A model generated the notes under the pieces. It did not search any database, was not told the origin of the DNA, and worked only from the letters and a program-made list of their open reading frames with translations. Shown here one piece after another: positions 6,824 through 11,848 of a stretch of 11,848 bases of DNA (positions within the stretch are counted from its first letter, which is position 1; each line of letters starts with the position of its first letter). The position numbers were made by a program, and so were the translations under genes. The stretch is taken from assembly GCA_017545325.1 (NCBI GenBank), contig JAFWOX010000053.1, positions 1-11,848 on the forward strand. The letters are read 5' to 3'. This stretch comes from Oscillospiraceae bacterium. Lineage in GTDB: Bacteria > Bacillota_A > Clostridia > Oscillospirales > Oscillospiraceae.

Positions 6824-7516
6824 TTACTTACTCAGCTGGATGGACATATCGTCCATGGCGATGGAGATGATGCCGTCCTTGATGGCGCAATCGATCTCCT
6901 CCCCGTCGGCGGAGAGGGTGAGGGTCTCTCCCTCCACCTTCCAGTTCAGCTCCATGGTCTGGTCTTCGTAGGTCAGGACGCAGGTGCCGTCGGCCTTGAG
7001 CTCCAGGGTCAGCAGGTCCTGGAATTCCGCACGAAACATCGCCATAAGAGCCTTCAGATCCAGATCCTCATCTTCCCCCATCGTTTCTTGTATGAGGTCG
7101 CTGAGGTATTCCTCCAGGCTCTTGCCCTCGATCCCATAGATCCGATAGGTACCGATGTAATCCTCATTCCCGGCTGCAGGCTGGGGCTCGGGCTCCTTCT
7201 CCGGTTCTGGCTGCGGCTTCGCCGGTACGTCGCCCAGGTACACGGTGCGGGTATCCCCGTCCCAGTTCACCGCCACCCCCAGGGCTTCCGCCACCGCCCG
7301 GACGGGCAGATAGGTGGTGCCCTTGTAGATCACGGCGTCCACGGGATTGCCGTTCACATCCTTCGGCTCCAGCTTCTCCCCATCGATGACGATATTCACG
7401 CCCACAAAGACGCTGTCCCAGGTCACCGTGCTCCCCGCCGCAATGGCGGGAAGGGCCAGGCCCATGAGGATGACCGCCGACAGGAAGCCCACCAGGAAGG
7501 TTCTGACTTTCTTCAT
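6824..7516 (-). CDS. Exported stalk-domain protein with lipocalin-like C-terminus, 230 aa
   Basis: A small secreted protein with a signal peptide (1-26, ending AIA), a copper-amine-oxidase-N-type stalk domain (31-94, VFVGVNIVIDGEKL then AVIYKGTTYLPVRAVAEALG), a Pro-Glu-Lys linker (about 95-118), and a C-terminal domain of about 110 residues. The latter opens EDYIGTYRIYGIEG and contains LELKADGTCVLTYEDQTMEL, then GETLTLSADGEEIDC, a beta-meander pattern seen in lipocalin-like domains of clostridial surface proteins; its ligand is unknown. The frame is open to 7552, but the ATG at 7516 is preferred: it begins the MKK signal peptide and has GGAGGAG (7523-7529) 6 nt before it. The N-terminal part is a close paralogue of the gene at 4471-6642; the C-terminal part is unrelated. 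It lies downstream of the solute-binding gene in the same direction, with its own promoter. Confidence 0.88.
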   Translation of the reverse strand: MKKVRTFLVGFLSAVILMGLALPAIAAGSTVTWDSVFVGVNIVIDGEKLEPKDVNGNPVDAVIYKGTTYLPVRAVAEALGVAVNWDGDTRTVYLGDVPAKPQPEPEKEPEPQPAAGNEDYIGTYRIYGIEGKSLEEYLSDLIQETMGEDEDLDLKALMAMFRAEFQDLLTLELKADGTCVLTYEDQTMELNWKVEGETLTLSADGEEIDCAIKDGIISIAMDDMSIQLSK

Positions 7517-7522
7517 GTGTTT

Positions 7523-7529
7523 CTCCTCC
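7523..7529 (-). promoter_or_regulatory. Ribosome binding site fixing the small stalk-protein start
   Basis: GGAGGAG on the minus strand lies 6 nt before the ATG at 7516. The longer alternatives at 7531 and 7552 would overlap or precede it and lack a site of their own. Confidence 0.85.
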
Positions 7530-7567
7530 ATTCTTACATTTCTCTGTTCCATAGATCCCGTTATCTC

Positions 7568-7596
7568 AGTTTACCATATCGCCGAAGACTCCACAA
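7568..7596 (-). promoter_or_regulatory. Promoter of the small stalk-protein gene
   Basis: On the minus strand TTGTGG (7591-7596) and TAAACT (7568-7573) are 17 bp apart, with TGG directly before the -10. TTGTG, ATATGGTAA and the spacing match the promoter at 6703-6731, though the boxes alone are only 3-4 of 6 to consensus. Confidence 0.6.
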
Positions 7597-7617
7597 GAGT
7601 TTCCCGCGAATTGCAAG

Positions 7618-7643
7618 GCGGGCAGGTCCGAAGACCTGCCCGC
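7618..7643 (-). terminator. Stem-loop after the solute-binding-protein gene
   Basis: GCGGGCAGGTC (7618-7628) pairs perfectly over 11 bp with 7633-7643 around a CGAA tetraloop. On the minus strand the tail (CTTGCAATTCGCG) is poor in T, so termination may be incomplete and some transcripts could run into the small stalk gene. The core GGGCAGGTCCGAA and its partner are shared with the terminator at 6774-6803. Confidence 0.65.
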
Positions 7644-7681
7644 GGCGCTGCGTTCAGTTTTTCTCCGAAGCCTGCCTTATC

Positions 7682-9466
7682 TTAGGCAAAGCGCTTCAGG
7701 AATTCATCGTAGGCCTTCTGATGGATCTCCAGGGCTTCATACCAACCGTCCATGGAGGTGAGCTGGGCGACATAGTCGTCCCATGTGCTCAGGGGCCGGG
7801 AGTTATCCACAAACTGGAGGTAGTTTTCCGCGATGAAGGTCTGGATATCCGCGCCGATGGCCGCCAGCCGGTTGGAGTCCTCCGTGTCGAACTGGATGGC
7901 GGCGGGCCAGGCCATGCTGGCATCATACTGATAGTACCGGGGATCATCCCAGATATCCGTGAAGGCCTGGTCCTTTTCCCCGCCGGGCTTCGCCATGTTC
8001 CGGGAGGAGATCAGGATTCCCGCCTCATTGATGTTGTTCAGGGTGAACTGCAGCAGCGCCCAGCCGGAGCCGGAGGGGTGGTTCACCAGGAAATCGGTCA
8101 GCATGCGGTTGCCGTTTTCATCCCAATAGAAGGTGTAGCCCTCCACGCCCCAGTTGGCCACGATGGCGCCCTCGTCGCTGTAGAAATAATCGGCGTAGGT
8201 GGCCAGGAGAGGGATATTCTCGCACTTGGTGCTGATGGCCCAGGAGCCGTACTGCACCCAGCTGGCGGTGCTGCCCAGGTGGAAGACCTGGCCCTCATAC
8301 CGCACGGGCTTATGGATGGCGATCCAGTAGGCGTCCGGATCGATGCTGTGGTCCACATAGCCGAACTGCTCGCTGGCCACCATGCTGGTCATGCCGATCT
8401 CGCCGTTCACCAGCTCGGAGAGGAAGTCCGGGTTGCCGGTGTAGCTGGTCCAGTTGGGGGAAATGAGCCCATCATTGAACCAGGAGTTGATGGTCTGCAT
8501 ATACTCATAGTCGTTCTGGCCGCTGCAGGCAAACTGCACCTTCCCGTCCTTCACATAGGGCGGGGCCACGGTGGAGTTGTAGTTGATGATGGTTTCATAG
8601 GCGCTCCAGTAGCTGTGGGGATCCAAAGAGCTCATGAGCAGGAAGGGATACTGGGCGCCCTGCTGGGACTGGAAGGCCAGAAGCATGTTATGGACGTCGT
8701 CAAAGGTGATGATATCGTCCACCTTCAGGCCCAGATCATCCAGCCAGTCCCCTCGGACAGCGGCGCCCCAGGCGGTTTTCAGGATATCGTTCAGGCACTT
8801 GAAATAGAAGATGGTGGTGTCGTCCGCCATGAGCTGAGCCCGAACGGAGAGGTCGTCCTCATGGTCATAGATGCAGTAATAGTAGTTGGGGAAATAATCC
8901 TTGTACTCGAAAAGATTGACCAGATAGCCGTCGTCGATGGCGGAGCGCATGGTGCCGGGGAAATAATAGTTGATGTTGCTCAGGAGATCCGGCAGGGCGT
9001 CGGAGGCCACCAGCACCGCGCAGTTCTGAGCCCGGGAGGAGCTGGCCACCAGGTCGTACTCGATATGCACGCCGGTGGTCTCCCGCAGGAGGGTGGGATA
9101 GGGCATGCCCTCATAGCCGTCCGCATCGATGGCGTCGGGCAGGAGCATACCGGTCCAGTAGGTAAAGACCTCGTCGGAGGTGGTGAGGGGCACCTCGTAG
9201 GTGTATTTTTCCAGGGGAACTCCCCGTTCATCCACCGCATATTTGCCCTTGGCCAGCTTATAGGGCCCTTCGTCCGCAGGCTCTTCCGTCACTACAGGAG
9301 CTTCGGTGGCGGAGGGCTTCTCCGTCGCGGCGGGCGCCTGGGTAGCCGGCGCCGCGGTGGCGGGCGCGTCGGTTGCTCCTCCCCCATCTGCCGGTTTCCC
9401 GGCGCAGCCGGCGAAGAAGGCCAGCAGCAGGAGAAGGGCGAGAATCAGACTGATCGTTCGCTTCAT
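7682..9466 (-). CDS. Extracellular solute-binding lipoprotein (family 1, LplA-like)
   Basis: A 594-residue ABC-transporter substrate-binding protein on the outer face of the membrane. The N-terminus is a lipoprotein signal (MKRTISLILALLLLLAFFAGC) with lipobox FAGC; Cys21 is the lipid anchor. An Ala/Thr/Pro/Glu-rich spacer (about 30-67) precedes the ligand-binding domain. The body has features of large sugar-type binding proteins of COG1653/LplA: WTGMLLPDAIDADG, RETTGVHIEYDLVASSS, ASDALPDLL, RGDWLDDLGLKVDDIITFDD and NGEIGMTSMVASEQFG. The ligand is likely an oligosaccharide or similar compound, from family only. The ATG at 9466 has AAGGAGG (9474-9480) 7 nt before it and begins the signal peptide, so the frame upstream to 9556 is not used. 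No permease or ATPase gene is in the window: the next gene downstream is a stalk protein, and upstream is the divergent hydrolase. Confidence 0.93.
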   Translation of the reverse strand: MKRTISLILALLLLLAFFAGCAGKPADGGGATDAPATAAPATQAPAATEKPSATEAPVVTEEPADEGPYKLAKGKYAVDERGVPLEKYTYEVPLTTSDEVFTYWTGMLLPDAIDADGYEGMPYPTLLRETTGVHIEYDLVASSSRAQNCAVLVASDALPDLLSNINYYFPGTMRSAIDDGYLVNLFEYKDYFPNYYYCIYDHEDDLSVRAQLMADDTTIFYFKCLNDILKTAWGAAVRGDWLDDLGLKVDDIITFDDVHNMLLAFQSQQGAQYPFLLMSSLDPHSYWSAYETIINYNSTVAPPYVKDGKVQFACSGQNDYEYMQTINSWFNDGLISPNWTSYTGNPDFLSELVNGEIGMTSMVASEQFGYVDHSIDPDAYWIAIHKPVRYEGQVFHLGSTASWVQYGSWAISTKCENIPLLATYADYFYSDEGAIVANWGVEGYTFYWDENGNRMLTDFLVNHPSGSGWALLQFTLNNINEAGILISSRNMAKPGGEKDQAFTDIWDDPRYYQYDASMAWPAAIQFDTEDSNRLAAIGADIQTFIAENYLQFVDNSRPLSTWDDYVAQLTSMDGWYEALEIHQKAYDEFLKRFA

Positions 9467-9473
9467 TTTCCTA

Positions 9474-9480
9474 CCTCCTT
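9474..9480 (-). promoter_or_regulatory. Ribosome binding site of the solute-binding protein
   Basis: A perfect AAGGAGG on the minus strand, 7 nt before the ATG at 9466, decides the start in favour of the lipoprotein signal peptide. Confidence 0.9.
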
Positions 9481-9544
9481 GTTCATGGTTCGGGACATGG
9501 TTTCCTGCCGCTGCCCACCAGGGTCCGCGGCGATCTACGGGATT

Positions 9545-9573
9545 AAGATAACACATATTTTACTTTATTTCAA
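9545..9573 (-). promoter_or_regulatory. Extended -10 promoter of the solute-binding protein
   Basis: On the minus strand TTGAAA (9568-9573, 5 of 6) is followed after 17 bp by TATCTT (9545-9550, 4 of 6), preceded by TGT, an extended -10. The whole 9545-9600 stretch is AT-rich in a GC-rich window. The leader would be about 70 nt. Confidence 0.7.
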
Positions 9574-9608
9574 CTTTTTTCAATATATTCGTAATGATTT
9601 CTCCTGTG

Positions 9609-9644
9609 GAATTCCGGCATTCAGGCCGCCGATCCCCGGAATTC
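9609..9644. promoter_or_regulatory. Candidate operator: perfect inverted repeat between divergent promoters
   Basis: GAATTCCGG (9609-9617) and CCGGAATTC (9636-9644) are exact reverse complements, 18 nt apart. The pair lies upstream of the solute-binding-protein promoter and just ahead of the -35 of the hydrolase promoter, where a regulator could affect both genes. The half-sites are 27 bp apart centre to centre, nearer to two and a half than to two helical turns. No regulator gene is in the window. Confidence 0.45.
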
Positions 9645-9658
9645 TCCATCCCGGACGG

Positions 9659-9685
9659 TTGACATTTGCCCCTTTTCCCTATACT
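9659..9685 (+). promoter_or_regulatory. Probable promoter of the hydrolase gene
   Basis: A perfect TTGACA lies at 9659-9664. The best -10 is TATACT at 9680-9685 (5 of 6) with a short 15-bp spacer; TACTCT at 9682-9687 would give 17 bp but matches only 3 of 6. The short spacer may mean low basal activity or help from an activator. Confidence 0.55.
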
Positions 9686-9720
9686 CTGTATGCTAAGAGA
9701 AAACCAATGATTACTGCATC

Positions 9721-9727
9721 AAGGAGG
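9721..9727 (+). promoter_or_regulatory. Ribosome binding site of the hydrolase
   Basis: A perfect AAGGAGG, 7 nt before the ATG at 9735. Confidence 0.9.
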
Positions 9728-9734
9728 AGCCATC

Positions 9735-11591
9735 ATGCTGAATTACTGGAACAGACAGGATAATCCGGCCACCTTTGAGACCCTGGAGGAGGTGCGGGAG
9801 CACGCCGTGGCCGCCACCAGCGCCATTGCCAACAACAAGCGCTTCCCCCAGATCCTGAACCCCAAGCTGGAGGGGTTCCCCCAGGGACTGGTATACGTCT
9901 ACCGTTCCCCCAACCTCTATGGCGGGGAGACGGGAGCCCGGAACAACACCTCCTTCATCCTCTTCCCCGACGGGCGCTTCGAGACCAGGGAGGCCGCCAA
10001 AGCGTATCTGGAGAGCCTGGGGCTCATCCGGATCATTGACGAAGCCATCGGCACCATTCTGATGATCATGCCGGAGAAGGGGTCGGGCTACGGGGAGGAG
10101 GACCTGCAGCGCTGCTATACCCTGATCAGCGCCCTGTTCAGCCAGAAGGCCTTCGTGGAGATCGACGGGAAGCGCTGCGTCCCCGCGGAGGCGGAATACT
10201 GCGGCGGCTACGGCAAGACCTATCTGTTCGGCGCGGGCAAGGGCGCCGACTTCATGCTGAACTATGTGGCCGGGTCCCGGGATGAGCTCATCGGCCGGGC
10301 GGCAGGCTTCTTTACCTATGGGGGAACCATGCGGGACGACGCCCGGGTGAGCCAGTATGTCCCCGCCTTCCTGGTGAACCCCTGCGGCGCGGCGGTGCAG
10401 AAATTCCGCAGGGCCAACAAGACGAACGCCTATTCCCTCAGCGAGGGGATCTCCCGGTTTTACAACCAGGCCGTGCCCCTGCGGCAGGTCCGCACCGCCC
10501 GGGACGAGAAGGGGGACGTGGGCTTCTGGATGGAAAAGGCCTTCCGCAGCATGTTCATCTTCCTCCAGCGCTCCGCCAACGTCATGACCAGGTATCTGGA
10601 GCCCCGGGTCGCCGGCAGCTACCAGGGCTATGTGCCCGCTCCGCAAATCACCCGCTTCGCCCTCTCCCCCCGGAACCCCATCTTCAACGGCCGGACCGTA
10701 GTGGGGGATCTGGAGGTCACCCTGAAGCACGACAGGGAGATGTTCAGCGACGTGAAGAGCGAGGCCAACGCCCTCCCCTTCGCCGAGCCCGGAGATTATC
10801 TGGACTGCTGGTATGAGGTGCTGCCCCAGGGGGTGCTGAAGAACACCGCCCCGGCCCGCAGCGTGCCCCTGCTCCTGGCGAACCACGGCGGCGGGGACGA
10901 CCATCTCATGTTCCTGGATGAGACCGGCATCCTCCTCACCGCGGGTCAGCAGGGCTTCGCCATCGTGGCCCCCATGCACAGCGGGATTACCGTCATCGCC
11001 GGGGAGGTCCTGCCCCGGCTGGTGAAATACATGCTGGATACCTACCCTGCCCTGGATCCGGAGCGGGTCTGGGTCACGGGGTACTCCATGGGCGGCATGG
11101 CTACCTACAACTGCATCGGCGCCCACCCGGAGGTCTTCGCCGCCGCCGCCCCCATGGCCATGCCCCTCCAGGAGGTGAAGGAGAGCACGGAGGAGCTGTA
11201 CAGGAAGTACGACCTCCCCGCCATGCTCATCACCTCCACCTATGACTTTGCCGCCTGGGACGCGGAGAACAACCATCTGAACGAGGGCGGCCGGCTCTTC
11301 CTCCAGACCTACAGCCGCTTCAACGGCATCGCCCCGGCGGAGGACTTCGACTATGAGAAATACCCCGTCATCGGGCGTTCCTTCGATTCTCTGGAGATCA
11401 CCACCATAAACGGGGAATGGCGCAACGGGGAATGGCTCCTGAAGAATGACAAGGGCGTGCCCATGATCGGCCTGAACGTGACGGAATACCTGCAGCACTC
11501 CCTGTGGCCCGGCTACGGGGACATCATGTACAACTTCGTGAAGCACTACCGCCGGGATCAGAAGACCGGGGAGATCATCTATACGGAGTAA
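9735..11591 (+). CDS. Alpha/beta hydrolase (esterase/depolymerase-like) with degenerate N-terminal hydrolase-like half
   Basis: A 618-residue protein with no signal peptide or membrane helix, so probably cytoplasmic. The C-terminal half (about 375-605) is an alpha/beta hydrolase of the feruloyl-esterase/PHB-depolymerase-like type: an oxyanion-type HGGG (384-387), the nucleophile elbow GYSMG (449-453, Ser451), a candidate acid in ITSTYDFAAWD (Asp504 or Asp509) and a candidate His588 in LQHSLWPGYGD. The N-terminal half (about 70-225) has similar order: strand FILFPDG, a helix, strand GTILMIMPEKG, a helix, then KTYLFGAGKGADFMLNYV with GAGKG (166-170) where a GxSxG elbow would stand, then strand AAGFFTYGG. 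It lacks the serine and looks like a dead duplicate domain. The substrate is unknown; an ester or acylated sugar would suit its divergence from a binding-protein gene, but that is inference. The start has a perfect ribosome binding site. Confidence 0.85.
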   Translation: MLNYWNRQDNPATFETLEEVREHAVAATSAIANNKRFPQILNPKLEGFPQGLVYVYRSPNLYGGETGARNNTSFILFPDGRFETREAAKAYLESLGLIRIIDEAIGTILMIMPEKGSGYGEEDLQRCYTLISALFSQKAFVEIDGKRCVPAEAEYCGGYGKTYLFGAGKGADFMLNYVAGSRDELIGRAAGFFTYGGTMRDDARVSQYVPAFLVNPCGAAVQKFRRANKTNAYSLSEGISRFYNQAVPLRQVRTARDEKGDVGFWMEKAFRSMFIFLQRSANVMTRYLEPRVAGSYQGYVPAPQITRFALSPRNPIFNGRTVVGDLEVTLKHDREMFSDVKSEANALPFAEPGDYLDCWYEVLPQGVLKNTAPARSVPLLLANHGGGDDHLMFLDETGILLTAGQQGFAIVAPMHSGITVIAGEVLPRLVKYMLDTYPALDPERVWVTGYSMGGMATYNCIGAHPEVFAAAAPMAMPLQEVKESTEELYRKYDLPAMLITSTYDFAAWDAENNHLNEGGRLFLQTYSRFNGIAPAEDFDYEKYPVIGRSFDSLEITTINGEWRNGEWLLKNDKGVPMIGLNVTEYLQHSLWPGYGDIMYNFVKHYRRDQKTGEIIYTE

Positions 11592-11608
11592 AGAATGCGC
11601 AAACTTCG

Positions 11609-11635
11609 GCGGAGGCGGCAAAATGCCGCCTCCGC
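11609..11635 (+). terminator. Possible terminator stem after the hydrolase
   Basis: GCGGAGGCGGCA (11609-11620) pairs perfectly over 12 bp with 11624-11635 around AAA, 18 nt after the stop codon. Position and stability suit a terminator, but the following bases (TCAGCGTGTC) are not T-rich, so it may only protect the mRNA 3' end. Confidence 0.45.
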
Positions 11636-11637
11636 TC

Positions 11638-11662
11638 AGCGTGTCGACAAAGTCGACACGCT
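11638..11662. repeat. Perfect hairpin with GTCGAC core
   Basis: AGCGTGTCGAC (11638-11648) pairs over 11 bp with 11652-11662 around AAA. It directly follows the stem at 11609-11635 with 2 nt between, so the two would stack in RNA. Confidence 0.75.
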
Positions 11663-11810
11663 TCAACTCGTACCCGCTACGCTGGGCTCCGAGTTGAGAA
11701 GGATGACATCGCCGCTGCGCGCCTGCGTCGTCGCAAATCTCGCGGGCTTTGCTTCCGCGGTTTGCGAGGGAGCCGCGAAAGCTTGCAGACGCTCGATTGC
11801 TTCTCCTCCT

Positions 11811-11836
11811 CAAACCGAAGCGGCTGCTTCGGTTTG
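11811..11836. repeat. Perfect hairpin at the window end
   Basis: CAAACCGAAGC (11811-11821) pairs over 11 bp with 11826-11836 around GGCT, followed by AAAAAGG. A-rich after the stem on plus and no T-run after it on minus means it is not a standard terminator in either direction, unless it belongs to sequence beyond the window. Confidence 0.7.
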
Positions 11837-11848
11837 AAAAAGGACGAG

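Larger units (their letters stand above)
11592..11848. repeat. Gene-free multi-hairpin repeat mosaic
   Basis: Nothing here codes convincingly. Five inverted repeats follow one another: 11609-11620/11624-11635 (12 bp), 11638-11648/11652-11662 (11 bp), 11663-11670/11690-11697 (8 bp), a nested pair built on CGCAAA...TTTGCG (11732-11765), and 11811-11821/11826-11836 (11 bp). Three have 3-4 nt loops. None is followed by a clear T-run in the plus direction. The dense packing resembles the mosaic at the left edge but shares no obvious sequence with it. It is cut by the window end. Confidence 0.7.

Noticed and set aside
3670..6870. Plus-strand open frame of 1066 codons
   Set aside because: It runs antisense through the PHP gene, two terminators, an intergenic gap and the whole large stalk gene. 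The product is Gly/Leu/Ile/Val/His-rich without domains, as expected from the reverse of GC-rich codons.
9467..9556. Longer start for the solute-binding protein
   Set aside because: It would bury the lipoprotein signal peptide; AAGGAGG sits exactly before the internal ATG at 9466, and the predicted transcription start is downstream of 9556.
6695..9763. Plus-strand open frame of 1022 codons
   Set aside because: Antisense to the small stalk and solute-binding genes and across their promoters and terminators; no ribosome binding site or domain. The minus-strand genes have clear signal peptides and motifs.
10230..10250. GAGKG read as an ATP-binding P-loop in the hydrolase
   Set aside because: A Walker A motif needs GxxxxGK followed by S/T; here Lys is followed by Gly-Ala, and there is no Walker B. 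The surrounding pattern suits a degenerate hydrolase elbow better.
9711..11813. Minus-strand open frame of 700 codons
   Set aside because: Antisense to the hydrolase, which has a perfect ribosome binding site and GYSMG motif. The reverse product is compositionally biased and starts within the hairpin mosaic.
11811..11848. Rho-independent terminator at the right edge
   Set aside because: The stem is followed by A-run, not T-run, on plus, and the minus-strand tail is AGGAGGAGAAGC. It does not suit either direction.

Overview
The window looks like chromosome from a GC-rich member of the Bacillota, most likely class Clostridia and an Oscillospirales-like gut lineage. The case rests on strong AGGAGG-type ribosome binding sites, SLH and copper-amine-oxidase-type 'stalk' domain surface proteins, a family 1 solute-binding lipoprotein with an Ala/Pro/Thr-rich linker, and GC-rich hairpin repeats between genes. 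This placement is inference. I see no rRNA, tRNA, CRISPR array, transposase or phage gene.

Seven protein genes are supported. From left to right: a repeat-rich gene-free stretch (1-570); an ArsB/NhaD-like (SLC13-type) membrane permease on the minus strand (571-1839); a divergent gene for an exported SLH-domain protein (2094-3464); a convergent PHP-domain phosphoesterase of the histidinol-phosphatase type (3550-4338, minus); two related exported stalk-domain proteins on the minus strand (4471-6642 and 6824-7516); an extracellular solute-binding lipoprotein (7682-9466, minus); and a divergent plus-strand alpha/beta hydrolase of 618 residues (9735-11591). The window ends in a second gene-free, hairpin-packed stretch (11592-11848).

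Most genes look like single transcription units with their own promoter and terminator, not a long operon. Promoters with 17-bp spacing can be read upstream of the permease, the SLH protein, the PHP protein, both stalk proteins and the solute-binding protein. Stem-loops follow most genes. Four of the seven products are predicted to be exported, so this is mainly a cell-envelope neighbourhood. The permease and SLH genes share one divergent regulatory region (1840-2093); the binding protein and the hydrolase share another (9467-9734), which holds a perfect inverted repeat.

The observations most worth a second look are: (1) the hydrolase seems to contain two alpha/beta-hydrolase-like halves, the first with a degenerate nucleophile elbow (GAGKG) and the second with an intact GYSMG; (2) the two stalk genes appear to come from a tandem duplication that included the hairpin and promoter upstream of each gene, after which the C-terminal parts became unrelated; (3) both ends of the window carry dense mosaics of stem-loops, including an exact 25-nt direct repeat. 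I found no clear sign of a wholly new multi-gene system.
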